A stretch of 64,000 nt of DNA from Betaproteobacteria bacterium. Lineage in GTDB: Bacteria; Pseudomonadota; Gammaproteobacteria; Burkholderiales; CAIKXV01. The stretch is from positions 61,024-125,023 of the forward strand of contig JAJTHE010000042.1 in the NCBI GenBank assembly GCA_021298815.1, read 5' to 3'. The number at the start of each line of letters is the position of its first letter. Position 1 is the first letter of the stretch. Of this stretch, positions 26,915 through 35,613 are shown in pieces. A program made the translations under genes and the position numbers. The notes beneath the pieces were generated by a model. That model searched no databases, had not been told where the DNA came from, and worked only from the letters and a program-made list of their open reading frames with translations.

Positions 26915-27913
26915 ATGACCGGACGCCTGATCCTTGCCGCCGACGTGGGCGCGACCAACACCCGGGTGATGGTCGAGACGGCGGCCACGCATGCCGTGGT
27001 GCATGAGGCCGCATACCGGAACGCGCAGCATTCGTCGCTGCATGAGATCCTCGCGGGCTTCCTGGCCGCGCCCGCGGTGGTGGCCGCCGGCTGCCAGGTG
27101 GTCAGCGCGTCGCTGGCGGTGGCCGGGCCGACCGACGGCCTGCATTGCCGCATGACCAACCTGTCCTGGGAGATCGACGCGCGTGACCTCGTGCAGCGGC
27201 TGTCGTTGCCGACAGTCAGATTGCTCAACGACGTGCAGGCGGCGGCCTATGGCGTCGGCCAGCTCACGTCGTCGGAGATGGTGCGGCTGCAGGCCGGCAG
27301 CGTGGTCGCCGGTGCGCCGCGCCTGGTGATCGCGCCGGGCAGCGGGCTGGGTGTCGGCTTCGCGTTCAGCCAGCCCTCGGGCTACCTGGCCTATCCGTCC
27401 GAGGCCGGCCATGCCGACTTCGCGCCGGGCGACGAACTGCAGGTGGAACTGCTCGACCACCTGCGCGGGCGCTTCGGGCATGTGTCATGGGAACGGGTGC
27501 TGTCCGGCCCCGGGCTCGCGAGCATCTTCGAGTTCCTGATCGTCCGCAAGCATGCGACGGTCAGCTCGGACATCTTGCAGGACGTCGAACGCCGGGGCGG
27601 GGCGGCGGTCACCGAAGCGGCGCTTGCCGGCAGCCATGTGATCGCACGCAATGCACTCACCATCTTCCTGAACGCCTACGGCGCACTCGCCGGAAACCTC
27701 GCGCTCACGATGATGCCGCGCGGCGGCATCTACCTCGCCGGCGGCATCACGCCGCAGATCATCGATGCGATGCGCGATGGCGCTTTCATGCAGGCCTACG
27801 CGGCCAAGGGGCGCTTCGGCGACGCGCTCTCGCAGTTCCCGGTGCATGTCGTGCTCGGCCGCAATCCGAGCCTGCTCGGGGCGGCGATGATCGCGCGCCA
27901 TTTCGCCGACTGA
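26915..27913 (+). CDS. glk: glucokinase
   Basis: A 332-aa ROK-unrelated, proteobacterial-type glucokinase. Phosphate-1 motif AADVGATNTR at the N-terminus, AVAGPTDG, the catalytic Asp in LLNDVQAAAYG, IAPGSGLGVGF, and EAGHADFAP for substrate contact. Phosphorylates glucose with ATP in the cytoplasm. ATG 26915 is preferred over the GTG at 26888 because AGGAG lies 9 nt before it and the family starts close to DVGATN. Confidence 0.93.
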   Translation: MTGRLILAADVGATNTRVMVETAATHAVVHEAAYRNAQHSSLHEILAGFLAAPAVVAAGCQVVSASLAVAGPTDGLHCRMTNLSWEIDARDLVQRLSLPTVRLLNDVQAAAYGVGQLTSSEMVRLQAGSVVAGAPRLVIAPGSGLGVGFAFSQPSGYLAYPSEAGHADFAPGDELQVELLDHLRGRFGHVSWERVLSGPGLASIFEFLIVRKHATVSSDILQDVERRGGAAVTEAALAGSHVIARNALTIFLNAYGALAGNLALTMMPRGGIYLAGGITPQIIDAMRDGAFMQAYAAKGRFGDALSQFPVHVVLGRNPSLLGAAMIARHFAD

Positions 27914-27972
27914 GTGCAGGGGCGCGGCGCTGCCTGCGAGGGTGCCGGCCACGCCGCAGCCCGGCCGCACGC

Positions 27973-28563
27973 TCAGCGATCGTGGCCTGCCTGGCGCCGT
28001 GCCGCGGCGGCGTCCAGCTCGACGCGGGTGTTGATGTTGTCGAACGCCGCCGCCTCGTCGCTGAAGTCCACCTCGACCACCGCGAGCGTCGCATACCAGT
28101 GGTCTATCTTGCGCCCGCCGCCGGCGAGGTAGGCCGACAGGTGGCCATGCAGGTCGCGCCGGCACAGGCAGAATACCGGATGCGGCTGGTCGCCGGTGCG
28201 CGCCACCGCGAGGTCTGCCGATGCGCGTGCCATCCCGGCATGCAGGCGCGAGACCAGGTCCGGTGGCAGGAACGGGGAATCGCAGGGGACGGTGGCGACC
28301 AGCGGATGCGCGGCGGTCGCGAGGCCGCGCTCCAGTCCGGCGAGCGGGCCGGCGAAGCCTTCGATCGAGTCAGGCACCACCCTGTATCCGAACGCGGCGT
28401 AGCGGTCGAGGTTCTGGTTGGCGTTGACCAGCAGTTCGTCCACCTGGGGCGCCAGGCGTTCCATCGCGTGGGCGACCATCGGACGCCCGTCGAAGGGCTG
28501 CAGCCCCTTGTCCACGCCGCCCATCCGGCGACCGAGGCCCCCGGCCAGCACCAGGCCGGTCAC
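27973..28563 (-). CDS. mobA: molybdenum cofactor guanylyltransferase MobA
   Basis: A 196-aa nucleotidyltransferase that joins GMP to Mo-molybdopterin, giving the MGD cofactor of DMSO-reductase-family enzymes such as formate dehydrogenase. The nucleotide-binding loop is LVLAGGLGRRMGGVDKGL with the Lys conserved; VPCDSPFLP and INTRVEL near the end are typical. The GTG at 28563 is the start closest to LVLAGG; no ATG fits. Last gene of moaA-moeA-fdhD-mobA, 56 bp after fdhD. It converges on glk. Confidence 0.93.
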   Translation of the reverse strand: MTGLVLAGGLGRRMGGVDKGLQPFDGRPMVAHAMERLAPQVDELLVNANQNLDRYAAFGYRVVPDSIEGFAGPLAGLERGLATAAHPLVATVPCDSPFLPPDLVSRLHAGMARASADLAVARTGDQPHPVFCLCRRDLHGHLSAYLAGGGRKIDHWYATLAVVEVDFSDEAAAFDNINTRVELDAAAARRQAGHDR

Positions 28564-28619
28564 GCCGCGGATGCGGCCGGGCTCCGGCGTGCAGGCCTGC
28601 GCGGATGCGGGGCGATCGC

Positions 28620-29474
28620 TCACCGGTCGAAGCGCGCTTCGCCGGTAAACAGCAGGAAGCGGCTGTTGGCCGCGCGGCCGATCATCGTCAGCCCGACCTG
28701 GCGCGCGATCCGGTAGCCCATCTCGGTCAGGCCCGAACGCGAGACGAGGAAGGGCACGCCCATCTGCGCGCACTTGATGACCATCTCGGAGGTCAGGCGG
28801 CCGGTGGTGTAGAACACCTTGTCGGCGCCATCGACGCGGTCGAGCCACATGTGGCCGGCGATCGCATCGACGGCGTTGTGGCGGCCGACGTCCTCCACGT
28901 AGTACAGCACCTCGGCACTGGCTTCGCTGCCATCGTCGCGGCATCGGGCCAGCGCGCAGCCGTGCACGGCGCCCGCCTGCTTGTAGACCGTCTCGCGCCG
29001 GCGCACCGCATCGAGCAGCGCATGCAGGCCACGCCGCGACAGCCGCGCATCCTGCGGCAGGCGGATCGCCTCGATCTCTTCCATCAGGCCGCCGAACACC
29101 GAGCCCTGGCCGCAGCCGGTGGTCACCGTGCGCGTGGCCGTGCGTGCCGAGTAGTCGGCACCGCCGGCGCGCGTGGTCACTGCCACCGCATCGACCTCCC
29201 AGTCGACATGTACCGCGGCGATCTGGTCGATGCCCTCGACCAGCCGCTGGTTGCGCAGGAAGCCCAGTGCGAGTGCCTCGGGCGCCTGGCCCAGGGTCAT
29301 CAGCGTCACCAGTTCGCGCTTGTCCACGTAGAGCGTCAGTGGATGCTCGCCGGCGATCGAGACCCGGGTGCGATCGCCATGCTCGTCGATGGCCTCGACC
29401 TCGAAGGTGGGGTCGCGCCGTGCGGACGTCAGCGCCGGCCCCAGCCCCGGCCCGGCGGCATCGGCCGCGCTCAC
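28620..29474 (-). CDS. fdhD: formate dehydrogenase accessory sulfurtransferase FdhD
   Basis: A 284-aa FdhD. It moves sulfur from IscS to the molybdenum (bis-MGD) cofactor of formate dehydrogenase, needed for its activity. TTGCGQGS near 120 holds the functional Cys; E. coli has a CxxC there and this protein has only the first Cys. YYVEDVGRHNAVDAIAG and TTGRLTSEMVIKCA are classic. The ATG overlaps the moeA stop (ATGA). Its presence predicts at least one formate dehydrogenase outside the window. Confidence 0.95.
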   Translation of the reverse strand: MSAADAAGPGLGPALTSARRDPTFEVEAIDEHGDRTRVSIAGEHPLTLYVDKRELVTLMTLGQAPEALALGFLRNQRLVEGIDQIAAVHVDWEVDAVAVTTRAGGADYSARTATRTVTTGCGQGSVFGGLMEEIEAIRLPQDARLSRRGLHALLDAVRRRETVYKQAGAVHGCALARCRDDGSEASAEVLYYVEDVGRHNAVDAIAGHMWLDRVDGADKVFYTTGRLTSEMVIKCAQMGVPFLVSRSGLTEMGYRIARQVGLTMIGRAANSRFLLFTGEARFDR

Positions 29475-30850
29475 ACCACGCCTTCGAGCATCTGCACGTC
29501 GACCACGGTGCCGGCCGGCGCATTGCCCTGGTCGACCGGCAGCACGATGAAGCAGTTGGCCTGCGACATCGAGGACAGGATGCCCGAGCCCTGTTCGCCG
29601 GTGGGCTTGACCTGCCAGCTGCCGTCGGCGCCCGCCGACAGGATGCCGCGCTGGAACTCGGTGCGGCCGGGTGCCTTCTTCAGCGGCGCGGTGCAGGTGG
29701 CCTTGAACATCGGCAGCAGCGGCATCGGGTCGCGGCCCATCATCTTCAGCAGCGGCTCGCGCACGAACTGGTAGAACGTGACCATCACCGCGACCGGGTT
29801 ACCGGGCAGCCCGAAGAAATGCGCGCCGCCGATCCTGCCGTAGGCGAGCGGCCGACCGGGCTTCATCGCGATCTTCCAGAACACGACCTCGCCCATCCGG
29901 TCGAGCATCTGCTTGATGTAGTCGGCTTCGCCGACCGAGACGCCGCCGCTGGTGATGATCACGTCGGCCGAACGCGCGGCCTCGGCGAAATGCGCCTCGA
30001 GCTTCGCCGGCTCGTCGCGCACCACCCCCATGTCGATCAGGTCGACGCCGAGCCGGGCCAGCATGCCGTGGATGGTGTAGCGGTTGCTGTCGTAGACCTG
30101 GCCCTCGCCCAGCGTGCCGCCGATCGACACCAGCTCGTCGCCGGTGGAGAAGAACGCCACCCGCAGCCGGCGGTAGACGGTCACCTCGCCGATGCCGAGC
30201 GAGGCGAGCAGGCCGACCTCGGCCGGGCGCATCCACTGGCCGCGGCGAATCACCACCGAGCCGCGCCGGATGTCCTCTCCCGCATAGCGGACGTTCTGCG
30301 CACGGCGCAGTCCGGCGCCGAAGGTGACCGTACCGTCCCCGGGCCGGGTGTGTTCCTGCGGCACGACGCAGTCGAGCGGGGCCGGCACCACGCCGCCGGT
30401 CATGATGCGTATGCATTCGCCCGGCGCGACTTCGCCGTTGAACGTGCGTCCGGCGTAGGCCGTGCCGACCACCTTCAGCGTGACGCCTTCGCGGCCGTCG
30501 ACATCGGAATGGCGCAGCGCATAGCCGTCCATCGCGGAGTTGTCGGACAGCGGCACGTCGAACGGCGAGACGATGTCCTCGGCGAGCACCTGTCCGAGGG
30601 CGTCGCGGATCGGCACGCGGCGGATGCCGCCCACCGGCGCGACGAAGCGGTCGATGAAGGCGCGCGCGCGCTCGACCGGCATGGAGTCGGGATCGTAGTC
30701 GTCGGCACAGGACGCCGCCCTTATCGAACCGGGGCTGGCGGATGCAGCGGCGCCGGTTCGCATGTCGCCCGCGGCGGGGATGGTTGGCGCCGGGGAAGGG
30801 GCGGCCGCGGAAGAGGCGGCCGGTGCAGATGCGGCATCTGGGTCTGTCAT
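29471..30850 (-). CDS. moeA: molybdopterin molybdotransferase MoeA
   Basis: A 459-aa MoeA that inserts molybdate into adenylylated molybdopterin. After an Ala/Pro-rich, poorly conserved N-terminus of about 50 residues come DNSAMDGYALR, the MoCF-type nucleotide domain (FFSTGDELV, TSGGVSVGEADY) and the C-terminal domain with FGLPGNPVAVMVTF. All catalytic regions are present. Downstream of moaA by 51 bp and overlapping fdhD. The N-terminal extension may mean the true start lies further in, but no better ATG with a Shine-Dalgarno is obvious. Confidence 0.95.
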   Translation of the reverse strand: MTDPDAASAPAASSAAAPSPAPTIPAAGDMRTGAAASASPGSIRAASCADDYDPDSMPVERARAFIDRFVAPVGGIRRVPIRDALGQVLAEDIVSPFDVPLSDNSAMDGYALRHSDVDGREGVTLKVVGTAYAGRTFNGEVAPGECIRIMTGGVVPAPLDCVVPQEHTRPGDGTVTFGAGLRRAQNVRYAGEDIRRGSVVIRRGQWMRPAEVGLLASLGIGEVTVYRRLRVAFFSTGDELVSIGGTLGEGQVYDSNRYTIHGMLARLGVDLIDMGVVRDEPAKLEAHFAEAARSADVIITSGGVSVGEADYIKQMLDRMGEVVFWKIAMKPGRPLAYGRIGGAHFFGLPGNPVAVMVTFYQFVREPLLKMMGRDPMPLLPMFKATCTAPLKKAPGRTEFQRGILSAGADGSWQVKPTGEQGSGILSSMSQANCFIVLPVDQGNAPAGTVVDVQMLEGVV

Positions 30851-30901
30851 CGTGTCATCTCGCGCGGGTTCTCCGGGGGGGCGCTTCGGCCGGGCCTTGC
30901 A

Positions 30902-31903
30902 TCAGCCGCCGATGTAGGACATCTCGATCTTGTGCACCTTGGCCGTGTCGGCGGTGCGCACTTCCGAATAGCGATCGGTGCGCGCCGACCAGACGCTGCG
31001 GATCAGCGCCGCCAGTTCTTCGTCCGACGCATCGGCGCGCAGCGGCGCCCGGAAGTCGGTGCCGTGGGTGGCGAACAGGCAGGTGTACAGCTTGCCCTCC
31101 GCGGACAGGCGCGCGCGGGTGCAGTCGCTGCAGAACGCCTGCGTGACCGACGAGATGAATCCGATCTCGCCGCTGCCGTCCAGGTAGCGCCATCGTTCCG
31201 CGACTTCGCCACGGTAGTTCGCCTGCACCGGTTCGATCGGGAACACCGCGCCGATGCGTGCGGCCAGTTCCGCCGACGGCACCACCGAATCGAGCTTCCA
31301 GCCGTTGGTGTGCCCGACGTCCATGAACTCGATGAAGCGCAGGATGTGGCCGCTGCCCTTGAAGTGGCGCGCCATCGCGATCGCCTCGGCGTCGTTCACG
31401 CCGCGCTTGACGACCATGTTCACCTTCACCGGCAACCCGACGCGGCTCGCCTCGTCGATGCCCTCGAGCACCTTCCCGACCGGGAAGTCGACGTCGTTCA
31501 TCTTCATGAACACCGCGTCGTCGAGTGCGTCCAGGCTGACCGTCACCCGCTTGAGGCCCGCATCCTTCAGGGCCTGCGCCTTCTGCCTGAGCAGCGAGCC
31601 GTTGGTGGTGAGCGTGAGGTCGAGGTCGTCGTGCCAGGCGAGCATCTCGATCAGCCGCTCGATCTTGCGCCGCACCAGCGGCTCGCCCCCGGTGATCCGG
31701 ATCTTCTCGACGCCCTGGTCGCGGAACAGGCGCACCAGCCGGTGGATCTCCCCGAAGGAGAGCAGCGCCTCGCGCTCCAGGAACTGGAAATCCTTGCCGT
31801 AGACCTCCTTCGGCATGCAGTACGTACAGCGGAAGTTGCACTGGTCCGTGACCGAAATGCGCAGGTCCCGCAGCGGACGGCGGAGGGTGTCGACAAGGGT
31901 CAT
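30902..31903 (-). CDS. moaA: GTP 3',8-cyclase MoaA (radical SAM)
   Basis: A 333-aa enzyme for the first step of molybdopterin synthesis. The N-terminal radical-SAM cluster motif is CNFRCTYC, followed by [11 protein letters not shown]. The C-terminal 4Fe-4S cluster uses CSDCTRARL plus the Cys in LYTCLF. The protein ends YIGG, the double-Gly tail that family members insert in the active site. ATG 31903 gives the standard [17 protein letters not shown] start; a TTG 27 bp upstream is in frame but less likely. First gene of the operon. Confidence 0.96.
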   Translation of the reverse strand: MTLVDTLRRPLRDLRISVTDQCNFRCTYCMPKEVYGKDFQFLEREALLSFGEIHRLVRLFRDQGVEKIRITGGEPLVRRKIERLIEMLAWHDDLDLTLTTNGSLLRQKAQALKDAGLKRVTVSLDALDDAVFMKMNDVDFPVGKVLEGIDEASRVGLPVKVNMVVKRGVNDAEAIAMARHFKGSGHILRFIEFMDVGHTNGWKLDSVVPSAELAARIGAVFPIEPVQANYRGEVAERWRYLDGSGEIGFISSVTQAFCSDCTRARLSAEGKLYTCLFATHGTDFRAPLRADASDEELAALIRSVWSARTDRYSEVRTADTAKVHKIEMSYIGG

Positions 31904-32001
31904 TCGGGAGCAGGCGTCCAAAGCCGTCAAGTATAGCCGCGCGGTCGACGGATCAAGTCCCGGGCTTTCCCTGCAGGCCCGACCCGGAACACGGCCCGAT
32001 C

Positions 32002-32021
32002 ATTGGTCCTTTCGGACTAAT
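32002..32021. promoter_or_regulatory. inverted repeat in the moaA / VPLPA-CTERM divergent gap
   Basis: ATTGGTCC-TTTC-GGACTAAT is an 8-bp inverted repeat with one mismatch, followed by a G6 run. It sits 98 bp before the moaA start and 115 bp before the secreted-protein start, in a 233-bp gap without other recognisable signals. Operator or hairpin; regulator unknown. Confidence 0.4.
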
Positions 32022-32136
32022 GGGGGGAGAAATATTGGTTTGACCAGCGCATGACAAGTCTTGAGCCTCCAACGGCATCCGATTCCAGCGTCCCGCGTCC
32101 CGCTTCCAGCGTCCATTTCCACGTCCGAGGCGCTAC

Positions 32137-32949
32137 ATGACCCGTGTTTCCCGCATCTTCCGATCCACCGCCACCGCGCTCGCCCCGGCGCTGCCGGCCC
32201 TCGCCGCGTTGCCCACCGCGAACGCCGCAACCCTGCTGTATTCGCAGGACTTCGAATCGCCGACCGGCTTCGTGAGCGACGGCGGGGACGTGAACATCTT
32301 CCGCTCCATCAATCAACTCTACAGCGGGCAACCGCCCGGCTTCACCTTCGCGCAGGCGAACACCGTCGAGACCCTGCTCGTCGGCGGCAACCAGGCCTTC
32401 GGTGGCCAGGGTTTCGTCGACCCCGCCGCGATCGCCGGACGCTATGTGGTGGGCATGCTGTCGAACGTGCAGAACGACCTGCTGGCCCTGTCGTTCAACG
32501 TCGGCAGCTTCAAGTTCCTGAACTTCCGCCTCGACATCGCCTCGATCGACCTGGGGAACTGGGGTGGCCCGTTCGTGCCCGTCGGCGGTGCCGCCCCGGT
32601 GTTCCGCTTCAGCCTGTACGACAACCCGAGCGGCGCGGTCGGCCTTGCCGGCGGCACGCCGCTGAGCAGCTTAGAGGCGACCGGCACGCTCAACCCGGTG
32701 AAGAACACCTTCGACTGGACGAACGTCGTCGCCGCGCTCGATGCGACCGGGAACACCAACGGCAACGTCATCCTGCAGATCGACCTGTTGAGCGGCGGTT
32801 ATGCTGCGATGGACAACTTCTTCATCGCGGCCTCCGACATCGGTGGCGAGGTGCCGGGTGCGACCATCCCGCTGCCGCCCGGCCTGGCGCTGATGCTCGG
32901 CGGCGCACTGCTGCTCGGCGGCGCCGCGCGCCGTTCGCGCCGCGGCTGA
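32137..32949 (+). CDS. secreted protein with VPLPA/PEP-CTERM-like sorting tail
   Basis: A 270-aa protein with an N-terminal signal peptide (ends ...TANAA near 31), a middle rich in Gly, Asn and beta-strand (LLYSQDFESPTGF, LSFNVGSFKFLNFRLDI), and a C-terminus of IPLPPG motif, hydrophobic helix (LALMLGGALLLGGA) and basic end (RRSRRG). That tripartite tail is the exosortase target of PEP-CTERM-class proteins, here closest to the VPLPA type. Such proteins are exported and linked to exopolysaccharide-producing biofilm bacteria. Body of the protein not recognised. GAGG lies 6 nt before the ATG. Low-complexity repeats of TTCCAGCGTCC precede it. Confidence 0.8.
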   Translation: MTRVSRIFRSTATALAPALPALAALPTANAATLLYSQDFESPTGFVSDGGDVNIFRSINQLYSGQPPGFTFAQANTVETLLVGGNQAFGGQGFVDPAAIAGRYVVGMLSNVQNDLLALSFNVGSFKFLNFRLDIASIDLGNWGGPFVPVGGAAPVFRFSLYDNPSGAVGLAGGTPLSSLEATGTLNPVKNTFDWTNVVAALDATGNTNGNVILQIDLLSGGYAAMDNFFIAASDIGGEVPGATIPLPPGLALMLGGALLLGGAARRSRRG

Positions 32950-32988
32950 ACCGGGAACGGACGGCAGTGCCCGGCCGCGCAGCCGGGG

Positions 32989-34077
32989 TCAGGGCACTGC
33001 CGCGAGGAACAGGAAGGCCGAGAACAGCACCAGGTGCACCGCGCCCTGCAGCACGGTGGTGCGCCCGGCGCTGAGCGTGAGCGTGGTGACCAGCAGGGTC
33101 AGCGCGAGCAGCGCGATCTCCTTCGGCGGCAGCCCGAGCAGCAGCGGCCGGTCGAGCACGAACGAGAGCACGACCACCGCCGGGATGGTCAGGCCGATGC
33201 TGGCGAGCGCCGACCCCAGCGCGAGGTTGAGGCTGGTCTGCAGGCGGTTGCCCGCGGCGGCACGCACCGCCGCCCAGGTCTCGGGCAGCAGCACGATCAG
33301 CGCGATCACCACGCCGACCATCGCCTGCGGCGCACCGGCGGCGCGCACGCCGGCTTCCAGCGTGGGGGCGAGCATCTTGGCCAGCCCGACCACCGCCACC
33401 AGCGCGGCCAGCAGCAGCACCAGCGCCGCCCATGCGGTGCCGCGCGAGGGCGGTGCCGCATGCAGGTCCACGTCGTGCTCGGCCACGTCGTCGGGAAGGA
33501 AGTAGTCGCGGTGGCGCACGGTCTGCACGAACACGAACACCGCGTACAGCACCAGCGAGGCGATCCCGGCGAACACCAGTTGGGAGGCGGAGAAGGTCGG
33601 GCCGCTGGTGGTGGTGGTGTAGGCGGGCAGGACCAGCGTCAGCGTGGCCAGCGCGGCCAGCACCGCGAGCGCCGAGTTCGAACCCTCGGCCCGGAAGCCG
33701 AGGATGTGGTGGCGCAGGCCGCCGACCAGGATGCACAGCCCCATTGCCCCGTTGCAGACGATCATGATCGCCGCGAACACGGTGTCGCGCGGCAGGGAGG
33801 CGGTCTCCTCGCCGCCGACCAGCATCAGCGACACGATCAGTGCGACCTCGATCACGGTGACCGCGACCGCCAGCACCAGCGTGCCGAACGGTTCGCCGAC
33901 ATGCAGGGCCACCACCTCGGCATGATGGACCGCCGCCACCACCGCGCTGAACAGCGTCAGTGCGACGGCCACCACCGCCAGCGGGCCGAGGTCGCGTCCG
34001 GCGGCGAGCAGCAGGATGCCGAGCCCGGCCAGCGGCAGCAGCAGGGACCAGGCGGGGAGGGCGGCGGGCAGTCGCAT
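32989..34077 (-). CDS. chaA: calcium/sodium:proton antiporter, ChaA family
   Basis: A 362-aa inner-membrane cation/proton exchanger of the CaCA superfamily with about 11 transmembrane segments. The first alpha-repeat has the acidic motif VAVTVIEVALIVSLML and the second has ALIVLLPETWAAVRAA plus LGSALASIGLTIPAV. The charged loop HRDYFLPDDVAEHDVDLH links the halves. Its ATG shares one base with the stop of the ModE-like gene (TGATG), so both are one transcript. ChaA also carries sodium or potassium in E. coli. Confidence 0.88.
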   Translation of the reverse strand: MRLPAALPAWSLLLPLAGLGILLLAAGRDLGPLAVVAVALTLFSAVVAAVHHAEVVALHVGEPFGTLVLAVAVTVIEVALIVSLMLVGGEETASLPRDTVFAAIMIVCNGAMGLCILVGGLRHHILGFRAEGSNSALAVLAALATLTLVLPAYTTTTSGPTFSASQLVFAGIASLVLYAVFVFVQTVRHRDYFLPDDVAEHDVDLHAAPPSRGTAWAALVLLLAALVAVVGLAKMLAPTLEAGVRAAGAPQAMVGVVIALIVLLPETWAAVRAAAGNRLQTSLNLALGSALASIGLTIPAVVVLSFVLDRPLLLGLPPKEIALLALTLLVTTLTLSAGRTTVLQGAVHLVLFSAFLFLAAVP

Positions 34078-34652
34078 CAGGCCGCGGCGCGCCTGCGCGC
34101 GGCGACCGGCCGCCGGTCGTCCGCTGCAGGGTGCGGCGTCGTGCGGGCACGGCCCAGTGCCAGCGCGGCCGCCAGCGCCTGCGTGGCGGCATCGAGCTCG
34201 GAGGCGAGCCTGGACTCGATCTCCTCGAGGGCGGCGGCGAGCAGTGCACCGTAGGGCGTGAGCCGGGTGCCGCGGCCGCGGCGCGTGTCGATCAGCGGCG
34301 TGCCCAGCGCACGCTCCGCGCCGCGGATCAGCGCCCATGCATGGCGATACGAGCAGCCGAGGCCGCTCGCGGCCTCGCGCAGCGAATCTACCCGCGGCAG
34401 CCGGCGCAGCAGTTCGAACGCCGCCGCCGGCACCTGCGTCGACGCCTGTGGCGTCCCGTGCGTCGCGCCATGACCCGGACCCGCCCCGCCGATGGACACC
34501 GACAACCGCAACTGCAGGCGCGACCGGTCGATGGCCTGCGCGCAGGGCGGTTCGGCCCGGCGCGCGACGGACGCCGGTACCCGCGCGGCAGGGGCGGCGC
34601 CCAGGTTCCAGCGGTGCACGGCCACGTGCGTCGAATCGGCTTTCGGGTTCAT
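34077..34652 (-). CDS. ModE-like winged-helix regulator without a molybdate-binding domain
   Basis: A 191-aa protein. Residues about 85-150 form the ModE/LysR-type winged helix (LREAASGLGCSYRHAWALIRGAE, then TRRGRGTRLTPYGALL). Before it is RLQLRLSVSIGG, matching the ModE N-terminal strand. After the helix comes only a short Ala-rich helix and a basic tail; the two TOBE/MOP domains that bind molybdate in full ModE are absent. Divergent from tupA by 60 bp, so control of the Tup/moa genes is the obvious guess (inference). About 45 N-terminal residues are poorly conserved, so the start is uncertain. Confidence 0.8.
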   Translation of the reverse strand: MNPKADSTHVAVHRWNLGAAPAARVPASVARRAEPPCAQAIDRSRLQLRLSVSIGGAGPGHGATHGTPQASTQVPAAAFELLRRLPRVDSLREAASGLGCSYRHAWALIRGAERALGTPLIDTRRGRGTRLTPYGALLAAALEEIESRLASELDAATQALAAALALGRARTTPHPAADDRRPVAARRRAAA

Positions 34653-34712
34653 ATTGGAGACCTCGGGTACATGCGCGTAATTTTGCCTGCTTGCGTGTCC
34701 AAGGGGTGTCCC

Positions 34713-35612
34713 ATGTACAAAGTCCTGCGGTCCTCGAGGGCCGCGTCGGCGGCCACGGACATCGTGGTCCGGGCGGTGCTCGGGGTCGTGGTCGTCGCGG
34801 CTGCACTTGGAGGTCTCGCGGCGGTCCCCGCGCGCGCCGTCGCCGCCGAACTCCCCGCGGCCGAGCGGGTGATCCGGCTGGCGACCACCACCAGCACCGA
34901 GAACTCCGGCCTGCTCGGCTGGCTGCTGCCGCCGTTCGAGAAGGCGCGGGGCTACTCGGTGCGCGTCGTGTCGGTCGGCACCGGTGCCGCACTCAAGCTG
35001 GGCGCGAACGGCGACGCCGACCTGGTGCTGGTGCATGCGCGCGCCGCCGAGGACCGCTTCGTCGCGGCCGGCCATGGCATCGATCGCCGCGACGTGATGT
35101 TCAACGATTTCGTGCTGGTCGGTCCGAAGGGTGACCCGGCCGGCCTGCGCAAGGCGAGTGGCGCGGCCGCCGCCCTGCGGACGGTGGCCGAGCGCCAGCT
35201 GCGGTTCGTGTCCCGCGGCGACGACTCCGGCACGCACCATATGGAACTCGATCTGTGGAAGTCGGCCGGTGGCCTGCCGAAATGGCCGGGGTACCTCTCC
35301 GCCGGTCGCGGCATGGGCGAGGTGCTGGCGATGGCGAGCGAACTGCAGGCCCATGCGCTGACCGACAGGGGAACCTGGGCGTCGATGCGCAGCAGGCTCG
35401 ACCTGGCCGTGCTGTCCGAGGGTGACCCGGCGCTGGCCAACCCCTATGGGGTGATCGCGGTGAACCCGGCACGCCATCCTGGCATCAATGCCAAGGGGGC
35501 GCGTGACCTGATGGACTGGCTGACCTCGCCCGAGGGGCAGGCCCGGATCGGGACCTACCGCGTCGGCGGCGAGACCCTGTTCTTCCCCGGCGTGCCGAAA
35601 TCCGTGCGCTAG
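34713..35612 (+). CDS. tupA: tungstate (molybdate) ABC transporter substrate-binding protein TupA
   Basis: A 299-aa periplasmic binding protein with an N-terminal signal peptide (VVRAVLGVVVVAAALGGLA, cleavage near ARAVAA). Mature start RLATTTSTENSGLLGWLLPPFE is the TupA/WtpA-class oxyanion motif, and FVSRGDDSGTHHMELDLWK and NPYGVIAVNP are diagnostic of TupA. Specificity for tungstate is known in studied TupA proteins; molybdate transport is possible. AAGGGG stands upstream of the ATG. First gene of a tightly packed operon. Confidence 0.94.
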   Translation: MYKVLRSSRAASAATDIVVRAVLGVVVVAAALGGLAAVPARAVAAELPAAERVIRLATTTSTENSGLLGWLLPPFEKARGYSVRVVSVGTGAALKLGANGDADLVLVHARAAEDRFVAAGHGIDRRDVMFNDFVLVGPKGDPAGLRKASGAAAALRTVAERQLRFVSRGDDSGTHHMELDLWKSAGGLPKWPGYLSAGRGMGEVLAMASELQAHALTDRGTWASMRSRLDLAVLSEGDPALANPYGVIAVNPARHPGINAKGARDLMDWLTSPEGQARIGTYRVGGETLFFPGVPKSVR

Positions 35613-35613
35613 C

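Noticed and set aside
24296..27481. A 1061-codon frame antisense to the GGDEF-EAL gene and glk
   Set aside because: Arg/His/Gly-rich translation without domains; the plus-strand genes are clear.
31904..32136. Molybdenum-cofactor riboswitch upstream of moaA
   Set aside because: The gap has one short inverted repeat but nothing I can match to the multi-helix Moco element.
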